In this document: one piece after another, positions 1 through 8,150 of the stretch
Numbering within the stretch: the stretch's first letter is position 1
How the letters are laid out: every line of letters begins with the position of its first letter
DNA from: Marinomonas lutimaris
GTDB taxonomy: Bacteria > Pseudomonadota > Gammaproteobacteria > Pseudomonadales > Marinomonadaceae
Direction: 5' to 3'
Assembly (NCBI RefSeq): GCF_019426345.1
Contig: NZ_JAHLLW010000010.1
Coordinates: 62,001 to 126,000 of the forward strand
Length of the DNA: 64,000 nt
Program-made: the position numbers and the translations under genes
The notes under the pieces: model-generated
Seen by the model: the letters and a program-made list of their open reading frames with translations, nothing else
Databases searched by the model: none
Told to the model about the DNA's origin: nothing

Positions 1-617
1 GTTTAATTGGTGCTCTATGCGCTGTTGGTTTAATCATATTACTCAACCGGAAAACCGGCTTCCAACCAGAAAAAATGCTATTAACCGGTGTTGCTATAAC
101 CGCATTAATGGGAGCGGTACAAAGCATTGTTTTGGCTGGTGGCGATCCAAGAAGCTATCAGTTACTTGGCTGGCTGGCTGGCACAACGTATTACGTTACG
201 ACTGATGCCCTCATTCCACTAACAACGATTACATTTATCTTTATCTCTATTGGTTTTCTCTGCCATCGTTGGCTGGATATTTTGCCGTTAGGCGAAGCCA
301 GTGCTCGAGCTTTAGGAGTAAATGTCTCTCGATCAAGAATGCTACTGTTATTGCTCGTTTCAGGACTAACAGTTAGCGCAACGTTAGTAGTTGGCCCTCT
401 TAGCTTCATCGGCCTAATGGCACCACACCTAGCTCGTTTATTGGGATTTAGCCGTGCCAAAGAACATCTGATTGCCTCTATTCTGGTTGGCAGTACATTA
501 ATGCTTTTCTCTGATTGGCTTGGTCGTCAGATACTTTATCCTCAGGACATTCCAACCGGTATGGTTGCCTCTATTATCGGCGGGCTCTATTTGATGTGGG
601 GGCTGATAAGACTCTAA
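1..617 (+). CDS. FecCD-family ABC transporter permease, 5' end outside window
   Basis: Membrane permease of a siderophore, haem or cobalamin importer. The open frame runs in from the left edge (first full codon at base 3), so an ATG at 75 is internal and the N-terminus is missing. About 204 residues remain of a family usually near 330. They contain several hydrophobic helices and the conserved FecCD C-terminal pattern: [15 protein letters not shown] (the loop that contacts the ATPase), a SRAKEHL stretch, and the ending [18 protein letters not shown]. Its partners (binding protein, ATPase) must lie to the left. It is convergent with the Hrp operon that ends at 772 and appears unrelated to it. 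The family is certain; the substrate cannot be told. Confidence 0.93.
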   Translation, partial: LIGALCAVGLIILLNRKTGFQPEKMLLTGVAITALMGAVQSIVLAGGDPRSYQLLGWLAGTTYYVTTDALIPLTTITFIFISIGFLCHRWLDILPLGEASARALGVNVSRSRMLLLLLVSGLTVSATLVVGPLSFIGLMAPHLARLLGFSRAKEHLIASILVGSTLMLFSDWLGRQILYPQDIPTGMVASIIGGLYLMWGLIRL

Positions 618-771
618 ATTACAATTGAAAAATTCTCTTTGATCATTCAGAGCCACAAACTTGTTAAAGAGTTAATGCTCGCTAAAGCAGGCGATATTCA
701 GACTAAGGGGCTCTGGACATCAAATTATTATCACTGTTTCAGCGGTTGTCAGATTGAAGTCACCAACAAAA

Positions 772-1383
772 CTAACTTGTTAATTGCTCACAAAGGGACT
801 GCCAAGAACAACGAAAACTCCCCATTCCCGTCACAAGAGAAATTTCACCAGATAACAAATTTGAGTCAGTAACAGCATGCCAATGCAAAATTTTCTGCTG
901 ATCTAGTACCGTTTTAACACTATCGAACAATTCAGGAGAACACAAAAGGGTCCCATTATGTGATTGACGCTGAACCTTCACAAGCTGCCTTACAAGAACT
1001 TGCGCCTTTTCCTGATGTCCTGCTTGCCCCATAAATTGCAGGAGTGCTTCATTCAAAACCACTGTTGCACTCTTCTCAATATCATCCCACAACTTCTCCT
1101 TTTGTTGATTCAACTCTGCAATAAGCTGATTCAACTCACGCCAAGCCTCCTGCTCTATTTCTTGCCGGACAAGTAAAGCTTGCTCATTTGCTTCCTTTTC
1201 AGCCTGTTGGCGAATATGTTCTGCTTGCTCCAATGCTTCATCCAATATGTTCTGAGCACGTTGTTGGGCATTAGCGATGATATCGTCAACAGTAAGACAC
1301 ACGTTTATATCTTGGGCTTTAAGCAAGGACAACACCGCATCATCATTTTTCGAGAGGTTAAACTGCCGTTTCACAAATGACAT
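772..1383 (-). CDS. hrpE: HrpE / SctL type III secretion stator protein
   Basis: Cytoplasmic stator that links the HrcN ATPase to the HrcQ sorting platform and restrains the ATPase. The protein is about 203 residues: a short N-terminus, then a long Glu/Gln/Ala-rich coiled-coil stretch (roughly residues 45-115), and a C-terminal globular domain like the FliH/SctL C-terminus. The open frame extends 12 codons further up, but that would overlap the previous gene. An AAGGA site just before the ATG at 1383 supports this start, 4 bases after the hrpD stop. It is last in the minus-strand hrpA-hrpN-hrpB-hrcJ-hrpD-hrpE operon, the same order as in Pseudomonas syringae and Erwinia. Identity rests on synteny plus fold pattern. 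Confidence 0.85.
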   Translation of the reverse strand: MSFVKRQFNLSKNDDAVLSLLKAQDINVCLTVDDIIANAQQRAQNILDEALEQAEHIRQQAEKEANEQALLVRQEIEQEAWRELNQLIAELNQQKEKLWDDIEKSATVVLNEALLQFMGQAGHQEKAQVLVRQLVKVQRQSHNGTLLCSPELFDSVKTVLDQQKILHWHAVTDSNLLSGEISLVTGMGSFRCSWQSLCEQLTS

Positions 1384-1387
1384 TTTT

Positions 1388-2017
1388 TTATTCCTTACCA
1401 GTATCGGCAGCATGATCATCTAACGATTGGTTAACAGATTGCAGCTGTGATACCCGCCACATCACCGCATGCCAGAGCTGATTTAAACGCTTCTCAGGAA
1501 TCTCTAAAAAAGGTTCTACTGATAAAGAGTCTACAAGGCCTTTATCGTAAAAAAGACGCAGTCTCTGCCAAGTAATAGGAGACACCCACTGACGCATAAG
1601 CAACAACCCAACCTGCTCAACTAGTAGTAATTTCCATGAGGCCACAGACCATTTCCCAGGTGTGAGCGCTTTAGCTATATGACGCCCCCATTTAATATCG
1701 TCATTTTCCAAGTCAGCCCTACCTATCTCAGGTATTACAATTTCAGCTGCTAACTTTAGCGCATATGAGCGAGCCTTATCGTTCATCATAAGCCAATATT
1801 GCAGTGCCTCTCCTGGCTCCGACGGGATACTATCTTCAATAGAAAAGACTGAGCGCATGCATTCGGAAGGAAATTGCTCCCTGCGCCAGCTACCTTGCTT
1901 CTTCCATTCTTCAGGAACACATACCTCCCAACTAGGATGCATGCTAACCCAAGGAGACTGCCAAATTCTCAGCCATGCTAAAAAGCAAGATGGAAAAGGG
2001 CCATACAATTCGGACAT
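1388..2017 (-). CDS. hrpD: HrpD / SctK-like type III sorting-platform accessory
   Basis: Predicted cytoplasmic component of the Hrp sorting platform (SctK/HrpD family). It has 209 residues with no signal peptide or clear membrane helix, and is rich in Trp in the first 50 residues (YGPFPSCFLAWLRIW), as is usual for HrpD proteins, which conserve little else. It begins 17 bases after the hrcJ stop and ends 4 bases before hrpE, so it is translated from the same message. The assignment depends largely on its place between hrcJ and hrpE, since HrpD proteins diverge strongly in sequence. Confidence 0.75.
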   Translation of the reverse strand: MSELYGPFPSCFLAWLRIWQSPWVSMHPSWEVCVPEEWKKQGSWRREQFPSECMRSVFSIEDSIPSEPGEALQYWLMMNDKARSYALKLAAEIVIPEIGRADLENDDIKWGRHIAKALTPGKWSVASWKLLLVEQVGLLLMRQWVSPITWQRLRLFYDKGLVDSLSVEPFLEIPEKRLNQLWHAVMWRVSQLQSVNQSLDDHAADTGKE

Positions 2018-2033
2018 AGCATATGACTCCAGA

Positions 2034-2792
2034 CTAACTACGAGACAAAATAGCGCGACGCCATTGTGGGTTCAGCAACACAGCCAAACCTGCAACCAGT
2101 AATACAAAAAATACGCTCCCCCCTACAAGCAAAACTTGCCAGAAACTGACATCTTCTTGTGCCAAAAGAAAAGGGCCAAGATATACAAGTTGTTGCTGCT
2201 CCTGATAAGCTTTAGCGGGGACAAATACAACGCTCATTTTTTCTTCTTTTTCAGATAATCCAGGAATACTAGTTCGAACAAGTCTCTCTATTCGTGGCCT
2301 GATGACATCTGGATCAAGGTCTTCTCTATGCTTAATAAAAACCGCTGCGGAAGCTGGCTGGACAGGCTCTCCTGGTGCGATGCGTTCTGGTAATACAACG
2401 TGCACTCTCGCTACTAAAACACCATCTATTTGTGACAGAGTAGATTCTAGTTCTTGCGACAATGCGTAAATATAACGAGCTCTCTCCTCAAGAGGGGAAG
2501 AAATAACACCTTCCTTGCGAAAAATATCTCCCATATTAGAGCGTGCTTCCTTAGGTAAACCAGCAGCATCGAGAATACGAACCGCACGAGCCATATCTGA
2601 TCCACCTACCGTCACAGATACACCTTCTTTAGTGATCACTTTTTCGGCTTCGATATGCTTTTCCGCTAGTTGAGCAATAACATCATTTGCATCTGATTCA
2701 CTCAACTGGCGGTGGAGCTCGACATTTTTTTCGCAACCTGTAAGAAAAAGAAGAACGAACAACAGGGCCCCTTTAATAAGATAGTACCTCAT
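2034..2792 (-). CDS. hrcJ: HrcJ / SctJ inner-membrane ring lipoprotein
   Basis: Inner MS-ring lipoprotein of the type III basal body, homologous to FliF and YscJ/PrgK. Length is 252 residues. A lipoprotein signal is visible at the N-terminus (hydrophobic LLFVLLFLTGC, lipidated Cys at about residue 20). Two ring-building motifs follow: residues 25-75 with EKVITKEGVSVTVGG, and residues 110-190 with ERARYIYALSQELESTLSQIDGV and the RVHVVLPER strand. A C-terminal transmembrane helix lies near 220-243. It sits 18 bases after hrpB in the minus-strand operon. Family features are unambiguous. Confidence 0.95.
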   Translation of the reverse strand: MRYYLIKGALLFVLLFLTGCEKNVELHRQLSESDANDVIAQLAEKHIEAEKVITKEGVSVTVGGSDMARAVRILDAAGLPKEARSNMGDIFRKEGVISSPLEERARYIYALSQELESTLSQIDGVLVARVHVVLPERIAPGEPVQPASAAVFIKHREDLDPDVIRPRIERLVRTSIPGLSEKEEKMSVVFVPAKAYQEQQQLVYLGPFLLAQEDVSFWQVLLVGGSVFFVLLVAGLAVLLNPQWRRAILSRS

Positions 2793-2809
2793 AGAAATAC
2801 CCTTATTTC

Positions 2810-3187
2810 TTATTGAAGGCTGGTTAATTTTTCTACGGCCTGCGTACCTTTACTGATCAACTTAGTTGTAAGTAAACTCTCCAAATAGAATGAAGAAAGT
2901 GCTCGGTTTGCTTGAACAACGTCTTGTGCATCATTGGACTTAGAGGCTTTTTTTAGTGCTCGATCCGCGTCATTTGATAACTTTTGCAAATGTTCAGATG
3001 AGCCTGACAACTGCCCAACAATACGCTCGGCAACGTTACCTGTTTCAGTTGTTTTTTGATTCTGCTGAAACGCTGCACTAAACCAACTAGCATCGGTCTG
3101 ATTCGCCTCTACAGGCTTATTTTGTGTCGCGCTCGCTGAATAATTAGCAGAACTAGGTTCTATACTCTGAATTGATTTAACAGACAT
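2810..3187 (-). CDS. hrpB: HrpB / SctI inner-rod protein
   Basis: Inner rod (SctI) protein that polymerises inside the basal body to connect export gate and needle. It has about 125 residues. The N-terminus is Ser/Ala/Asn rich and disordered. The C-terminus carries the SctI pattern ANRALSSFYLESLLTTKLISKGTQAVEKL, a helix that forms the rod. There are two adjacent ATGs (3190 and 3187); the second has better spacing from the AGGAG site. It lies between hrpN and hrcJ, exactly where hrpB sits in Hrp1-type clusters. Confidence 0.88.
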   Translation of the reverse strand: MSVKSIQSIEPSSANYSASATQNKPVEANQTDASWFSAAFQQNQKTTETGNVAERIVGQLSGSSEHLQKLSNDADRALKKASKSNDAQDVVQANRALSSFYLESLLTTKLISKGTQAVEKLTSLQ

Positions 3188-3268
3188 CATGCTCTCCTGC
3201 CATTTTAAAAAGCGGGCAATGAAAAAATCATTGCCAGCTACTTTATGCTCAGTACTTTTTCCACAAAG

Positions 3269-4423
3269 CTACTTAGAAACCTTATGCATTGCTTCATTAA
3301 CAATCGCGTTAGAAAGCATCATGGCATCCATATCAATCTGTTGATCACCAGTGCTCTTGCCTTCCATCACACCTTTAACAGCTTCCATTGCTTGCTTAAA
3401 GCGACCTATCTCTTCCGAGTTAAAGTCTTTTCCACGTTCGATTCGACTAGCCCAACCACCACGAGGCTGCTCTCCAAACTTATCGGTATGTTGATCCATG
3501 AATTTACCGATATCCTTAGCCATATCTTTATCTTCTTTACTAAAAGAAAAACGCTCGCCACCATGAGATGAGTTTTTCTCACTTGAGCGAAACCCACTTT
3601 CTTTTATATCGATAGAATCGACTGCTGTTTTACCCAAATGGGAAACAAAGTCTCCTCCCATTGAGAAGCCGTTACGGCTTGCAGGAGACATATCTCCTAA
3701 GCCTAATCCACCACCGATTCCAGAATTGCCAATAGAAGAACTACCGAAGCCTGCACCACCAAAACCACCGACACCGCCAAAGCCTGACCCACCTAAACCG
3801 CCAATAGCATTACCTAAGCCGCCCATTGCACCACCAGCCATACCGCCAAGAGCCCCACCTAAAGTATCTCCAACCATACCACCGACAGCGCTACCCAATG
3901 GGCCCCCAACACTACCTAAAACAGAACCAGCCATGCCACCAGCAAGCCCTCCGAGCCCACCCATAGAACCACCAATTCCACCTAATATTTGCTGCAGTCC
4001 ACCAGTAATAGCCGTGCTTAATGCATCCTTCAAGCCGCTTGTAAAATCCTTAAGCTCGCTGCCACTTAGATAGTTGTCTTCTGACATTTCATCCTGCCAG
4101 TTACGCACGTTACCTGTAGCATCATGTGGACCATTGTATTTACTCGCATTTTGGTCCATAAATTTAGCAATCATATCCATCATTGGATTATTGCCAGCAT
4201 TATTGAAGGTTGCGCCATCGCCTTTTTTCTGTAGTAGTGAATCTATTAGCAAATCCGCTAACATACCTACTAGTGCATCAGCACCTTGATTAGGAGAGTT
4301 GTTCCCGGTAGGTTTATTGAAATCGGCAATACCCTTGTTGCTACCGCCACCCACACCCTGACCAGCCATAAAACCGCCAGACTGATTTAAAGGAATACTA
4401 ATGGTTAATTTTGCTTCTATCAT
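3269..4423 (-). CDS. hrpN: HrpN-type harpin
   Basis: Harpin: a heat-stable, glycine-rich, cysteine-free protein secreted by the Hrp apparatus that helps translocation and elicits plant responses. Length is 384 residues. The middle (about 145-245) is a Gly/Met/Ala-rich low-complexity stretch. The C-terminus closely follows Erwinia HrpN: MAKDIGKFMDQHTDKFG, then RFKQAMEAVKGVM and IDMDAMMLSNAIVNEAMHK. A second copy of the FMDQ module occurs at 81-135, so the protein is internally duplicated. The frame extends to a GTG at 4429, but AGAGG spaced 6 bases before the ATG at 4423 decides the start. It is second in the hrpA operon. No signal peptide is seen, as expected for a type III substrate. Confidence 0.9.
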   Translation of the reverse strand: MIEAKLTISIPLNQSGGFMAGQGVGGGSNKGIADFNKPTGNNSPNQGADALVGMLADLLIDSLLQKKGDGATFNNAGNNPMMDMIAKFMDQNASKYNGPHDATGNVRNWQDEMSEDNYLSGSELKDFTSGLKDALSTAITGGLQQILGGIGGSMGGLGGLAGGMAGSVLGSVGGPLGSAVGGMVGDTLGGALGGMAGGAMGGLGNAIGGLGGSGFGGVGGFGGAGFGSSSIGNSGIGGGLGLGDMSPASRNGFSMGGDFVSHLGKTAVDSIDIKESGFRSSEKNSSHGGERFSFSKEDKDMAKDIGKFMDQHTDKFGEQPRGGWASRIERGKDFNSEEIGRFKQAMEAVKGVMEGKSTGDQQIDMDAMMLSNAIVNEAMHKVSK

Positions 4424-4489
4424 ACTCACCTCTGCATTTTGTTAGACAGCCTATAAAACCCGCTCAACAAACAGGATTGATAGGAAATT

Positions 4490-4532
4490 GAAAGATGACT
4501 TAGACCAATACACAGGTATAAGTCATTCTTTC
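4490..4532 (-). terminator. Hairpin between hrpA and hrpN, probable attenuator
   Basis: The arms at 4490-4502 and 4519-4532 pair over 13 bases with one bulged base. No T-run follows on the minus strand. It lies directly after the pilin stop, so it could end or stabilise a short hrpA message and let pilin be made in excess over the rest of the operon. Function is inferred. Confidence 0.5.
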
Positions 4533-4548
4533 ATAAATCCACAATTAA

Positions 4549-4782
4549 TTAGTAGTTGATGGCTTTACCACTTTGAGTCGCGGCGTTATTCGCTTTATTG
4601 GCAGAGTCAACATAGCCATTCATAATGCTATTCACAGTATCTGTCTTCATTTTGTCTGACTGAGCCTGAGCATTCATTTTCGTTGTTTCTGCTGAAGTTT
4701 TATCCAACATTTGCAAAGCATCTTGAGACGCTTGAAGACCAGAACCACCTATTCCACCTAAAGCACTTAGTAAATTACTCAT
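4549..4782 (-). CDS. hrpA: HrpA / SctA Hrp pilin
   Basis: Major subunit of the extracellular Hrp pilus through which effectors travel. The protein is small, 77 residues, with a Gly/Ser N-terminus (LSALGGIGGSGL) and an amphipathic helical C-terminus ending NGYVDSANKANNAATQSGKAINY. It has no cysteine and no signal peptide, matching the size and layout of HrpA pilins. An upstream GTG at 4794 is possible, but AAGGTGG is correctly placed for the ATG at 4782. It is first in the operon after a HrpL promoter. Its C-terminus is nearly shared with the divergent chimeric pilin at 5093. Confidence 0.88.
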   Translation of the reverse strand: MSNLLSALGGIGGSGLQASQDALQMLDKTSAETTKMNAQAQSDKMKTDTVNSIMNGYVDSANKANNAATQSGKAINY

Positions 4783-4847
4783 AACAATATCCACCTTAAA
4801 AATTAATTAGTTAAAAAATGAGAACACATATTTATGTCTCGCTAATC

Positions 4848-4875
4848 TAAGTGGCAGAGATCTATATTCAGTTCC
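4848..4875 (-). promoter_or_regulatory. hrp box for the hrpA operon
   Basis: On the minus strand this reads GGAACT-N15-CCACTTA, one base from the published HrpL consensus GGAACC-N15/16-CCACNNA. It lies about 65 bases upstream of the hrpA start, as expected for the promoter of hrpA-hrpN-hrpB-hrcJ-hrpD-hrpE. Confidence 0.88.
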
Positions 4876-4920
4876 TAGATTTTTTGTTCTATATTTTAAA
4901 AGCTCAATATTCCGTCAATT

Positions 4921-4949
4921 GGAACCAATCCTTCTTTCTTAGCCACTCA
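4921..4949 (+). promoter_or_regulatory. hrp box for the chimeric pilin gene
   Basis: Reads GGAACC-N16-CCACTCA, a perfect match to the HrpL promoter consensus. It is divergent from the hrpA promoter 46 bases away and 144 bases upstream of the ATG at 5093. The 298-base gap 4783-5092 holds only these two promoters and leader sequence. Confidence 0.92.
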
Positions 4950-5092
4950 CTGGATGTGATGGTTTATCTATTACAAACAACCTCATTAGCTATATCGGAG
5001 TGAAAGGATTACTCAGTTACCATAATGAAGTTAGGACTATGGTTACTTCCCCCTAACACTCACCACTTTTTTATCCATATAGGAGATTAAAC

Positions 5093-5758
5093 ATGACTAT
5101 TTCATCAGGGTGCATGCCACCACAAAACTGGAATAACCAGGGACCTTCAGCTCAAGCAGGAAAACTAGAAATCACCTTTAGTTTTTCAATGGGTAAAGAA
5201 AATCAGATATCAAATCAACCTAAAAATGGATGTACATCAGATCAATTTAATGACGATTATCTTTACGGTGGCTGTCAAGACAACAATGCAAAATCAAGCT
5301 CTGGTAGAGATTCAGGAATTGGCTGTGGCTCAGGACTTGGCGGTGGCTCAGGGCTTGGCGGTGGTTCAGGACTTGGCGGTGGCTCAGGACTTGGCGGTGG
5401 TTCAGGACTTAGCGGTGGTTCAGGACTTAGCGGTGGTTCAGGACTTGGCGGTGGTTCAGGGCTTGGCGGTGGTTCAGGAGTCGAAGGTCAAACAGGCACA
5501 GACAGCGCTTCTGGGTCTCCCAACTTTAATTCCATTGAAAAAGATATGAAACAACGTAGCCTAGAACTACAAAAGCAAACCTTAGAATCATTAGAACTAC
5601 TCGACCATTCCATGGCCGAAACCATAAGAATGGCCAGTATTGCTCAATCAGAAAAGTTAATCGTTGATACAAGAAACTCAATAACAAATGGCTACGTAGA
5701 TTCCGCCAATAAAGCCAACAATGCCAACACCCAAAATGGTAAAGGTATTAATTTCTAA
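5093..5758 (+). CDS. Chimeric Hrp pilin-like protein with SGLGGG repeat domain
   Basis: A 221-residue protein of two parts. Residues 1-79 look like a type III substrate N-terminus: PPQNWNNQG, and KLEITFSFSMG resembling the start of HrpN. Residues 80-127 are eight SGL(G/S)GG hexapeptides. Residues about 148-221 form a helical domain strongly similar to HrpA over its full length, ending NGYVDSANKANNANTQNGKGINF. It therefore looks like a second pilin carrying a flexible glycine-rich head. AGGAG precedes the ATG, a perfect hrp box lies upstream and a terminator follows, so it is a single-gene unit transcribed divergently from hrpA. It has four cysteines, unlike HrpA. Possible roles are a minor or tip pilin or a secreted harpin-like protein. 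I know of no described family with this layout. Confidence 0.82.
   Translation: MTISSGCMPPQNWNNQGPSAQAGKLEITFSFSMGKENQISNQPKNGCTSDQFNDDYLYGGCQDNNAKSSSGRDSGIGCGSGLGGGSGLGGGSGLGGGSGLGGGSGLSGGSGLSGGSGLGGGSGLGGGSGVEGQTGTDSASGSPNFNSIEKDMKQRSLELQKQTLESLELLDHSMAETIRMASIAQSEKLIVDTRNSITNGYVDSANKANNANTQNGKGINF
5330..5473 (+). repeat. 18-bp tandem repeat, 8 copies, encoding SGL(G/S)GG
   Basis: Eight in-frame copies of an 18-base unit inside the chimeric pilin gene, nearly identical at DNA level (only a few third-base and G-to-A changes). The similarity suggests recent slippage or unequal exchange, so copy number may vary between strains without breaking the frame. Confidence 0.95.
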
Positions 5759-5767
5759 ACACCGTAT

Positions 5768-5794
5768 GCCAGCCTCTGGCTGGCGCTTTCTCCT
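5768..5794 (+). terminator. Terminator after the chimeric pilin gene
   Basis: GCCAGCC-TCT-GGCTGGC, a perfect 7-base-pair stem with a 3-base loop, followed by GCTTTCTCCT. It begins 10 bases after the stop codon and separates this gene from hrpX. Confidence 0.85.
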
Positions 5795-5912
5795 GTAAAA
5801 CCTAAGTTCGTCTATTCATAAGCCAACCTTACACTCCACGTATCACTAAATACTAGAACAATTTTTTACAGCACAGTAAGCTAACTGTTTAACAAAATAA
5901 TTGGGCTTCAAT

Positions 5913-8150
5913 ATGGATAATGCTGATACCCTTATAGGACCATCAAGCAAGGTTGACCATCTACTACAGGAGAACTCTCTACTTCGAACATTATTTGAAT
6001 TCTCTCTTCGCCCCGCAATATTCGTCACCGATCCAGATAATGATTTTAGATTTGTTTTAGTAAATCAAGCTGCCTGTGAACACTTTAAAGTCTCCAGAAA
6101 ACAGCTCTATCAATGGACGCCATTAGATGTTGATCCATCCTGTACTAAAGAAACACTTCAAGGTTTGTTAGTCGATTTGAAAAAATATAAAACCAAGACT
6201 TTTGAATCCTATCACCTACTCCCTGATGGTAAAATTGTTCCGGTCGAAATCATTACAAACCTGTTCGAGTTCAACGAAAAACAATTTATCGTGGGTTATT
6301 TCTCGAATATCGAAGAGCGAAAATCAGAAGAAAAACGACGAAATGAGGAGCAAATAAAGCGCGAGAATGATCTCCTAGAACAACAATATCAAAAGGTATT
6401 CGATAACTTATATGACCGAGTATATTTATTAGATGTGACTAACAATAAAATCCTCAACCTCAATAACACAGCAAATATTTCTCCCTCTAAAACACCGACC
6501 ACAACTTGCAATACTCTATGCTTAGAAGACATTATCCCTCCTTCTAAGTTGCTTTTATTCGAATCCCAAAAACGGCTTTGTTTGCGCAAAAAAGAAAGCT
6601 GTCACTACGAAGAAACAATCATCCAAGCAGATAATTTGCGCATACACTTAGATATTGTTTTAATCCCAATAATATCTTCTACAGAAGAAGTAAAGCGTAT
6701 CATCCTTGTCGCGCGCGACATCACAGAAAAAAAGAACAAAGAAGAAGAGTTGGCACGTAAGGAGCAAGAATTTCGCGCTTTAGTCGAACTATCAAAGGAT
6801 GCTATCACTCGCTACGATATTAATTTAAAGAGGATTTATGCAAATCCTGCGTTCACAACACTTTCTCCCATAAAAGAAAACGACATTCCATCATCCGTAG
6901 AATTTCACAATAAATTAACCCAAGTTTTTCAGTCTGGAGTTAGCCAAACATTAGACCTTTCTCGATTTGTCCATAACGAAGAGCGCTTCTACGAAATTCA
7001 TTTTATTCCTGAGTTTGATCTAAACAAAAAGGTTATTAGCGTCCTTTGCATAGGCCGAGACTGTAGTGCAAAAAAGCATGCCGAACGAGCCTTATTAAAA
7101 CGGGAGGAGGAGTTTCGATCATTAGTTGAAAATTCTCTAGATAATATAACCAGACATGCTCCTGATGGTCGTCGAATCTATATAAACCCTATTAGCGCAA
7201 GCTCGGCTGGTCCGCTAACTCAAAGCTTAATTAACACCACCCCCGAAGAATATCCAGGCGGAGAAAGCGGCCTTTTGTACCAACAAAAAATCCAGCAAGT
7301 AGCCAAAAACAAAACAGCAGCTGAATTCGAGCTCTATTGGACATCAAAAAACAGACAAAAGTGTTCATTAATTAGTCTAGTTCCCGAACAAGATAAAGAT
7401 GGCTCCGTCATTAGTATACTAGCTATAGGCAGAGATATTACCGAGCTAAAGAAAATCAGTAACGATCTCAAGCAATCGCAATCTCAACTTCGCGACCTTG
7501 CCGCACATCAGGAACGAGCAAAAGAAAACGAGCGTAGACAGATCGCCAGAGAGCTACATGACGAACTAGGGCAGCAATTAACAGCACTCAAAATAGAAAC
7601 ACAAATTCTAGAAGTACGTTATGGACACTTAGACACAACGTTCAAAGAACAAATTTCTCGCATTAAAGATCAACTAAAAAACACCATTTCGTTCACGCGT
7701 GGTTTTGTTTCTTGGCTACGACCAGCCGCACTGGACCTTGGCTTTACAGCTGCATTGGAATGGTTAGTAGAAGACATTGCCAAACTGAATCCAAGCTGCC
7801 ATTTCAATTTAGAACTCTCACATGAGGATATTGATGTATGCGAAGAAAAAGCTATTGCTCTGTTTCGTATCGCCCAAGAATCACTAACAAACATTATCAA
7901 GCACGCCTATGCCAGCCAAGTGAATATTAAACTCAAGCTACAGAACTCTTTTTTAGTAATAAAGATAAAAGATAATGGATGTGGTTTTGATACGAAACAA
8001 TACAACACAAAATCCTTCGGTTTGGTCGGCATTAAAGAGCGAAGTATCATGATCGAAGCCTCATTAAATTTAACCAGCAAGATAGGACAAGGCACATGTA
8101 TTATCGTCCGCACGCCTTTAGAAAAGAAAAAAAAGCAACAACAAAACTAA
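5913..8150 (+). CDS. hrpX: HrpX-like multi-PAS sensor histidine kinase
   Basis: Cytoplasmic sensor kinase paired with the regulator that follows. It has 745 residues and no membrane helix. Four PAS domains can be read in series (about 28-133, 150-265, 280-395 and 400-515), with PAC-like ends such as GRDITELKK. Then a HisKA_3 dimerisation domain has the phospho-acceptor His at 549 in RRQIARELHDELGQQL, and a HATPase domain carries DNGCGF. In Erwinia and Pantoea, HrpX/HrpY control hrp genes; the Erwinia protein has fewer PAS domains, so this one is extended. A TTG at 5901 is an alternative start and neither start has a strong ribosome site. The following gene overlaps its end by 55 bases. No hrp box is seen upstream. 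Confidence 0.82.
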   Translation: MDNADTLIGPSSKVDHLLQENSLLRTLFEFSLRPAIFVTDPDNDFRFVLVNQAACEHFKVSRKQLYQWTPLDVDPSCTKETLQGLLVDLKKYKTKTFESYHLLPDGKIVPVEIITNLFEFNEKQFIVGYFSNIEERKSEEKRRNEEQIKRENDLLEQQYQKVFDNLYDRVYLLDVTNNKILNLNNTANISPSKTPTTTCNTLCLEDIIPPSKLLLFESQKRLCLRKKESCHYEETIIQADNLRIHLDIVLIPIISSTEEVKRIILVARDITEKKNKEEELARKEQEFRALVELSKDAITRYDINLKRIYANPAFTTLSPIKENDIPSSVEFHNKLTQVFQSGVSQTLDLSRFVHNEERFYEIHFIPEFDLNKKVISVLCIGRDCSAKKHAERALLKREEEFRSLVENSLDNITRHAPDGRRIYINPISASSAGPLTQSLINTTPEEYPGGESGLLYQQKIQQVAKNKTAAEFELYWTSKNRQKCSLISLVPEQDKDGSVISILAIGRDITELKKISNDLKQSQSQLRDLAAHQERAKENERRQIARELHDELGQQLTALKIETQILEVRYGHLDTTFKEQISRIKDQLKNTISFTRGFVSWLRPAALDLGFTAALEWLVEDIAKLNPSCHFNLELSHEDIDVCEEKAIALFRIAQESLTNIIKHAYASQVNIKLKLQNSFLVIKIKDNGCGFDTKQYNTKSFGLVGIKERSIMIEASLNLTSKIGQGTCIIVRTPLEKKKKQQQN

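Noticed and set aside
639..872. 77-codon plus-strand frame after the FecCD gene
   Set aside because: It begins with TTG, overlaps hrpE by 100 bases on the opposite strand and has no recognisable domain or ribosome site.
3726..4073. Proline-rich plus-strand frame (PKPPTPPKP repeats)
   Set aside because: It is the antisense shadow of the glycine-rich middle of hrpN; Gly codons read backwards give Pro.
5226..5549. Second frame with LAVVQD repeats inside the chimeric pilin gene
   Set aside because: A shifted reading of the same 18-base repeats; no start signal, and the repeat explains it fully.
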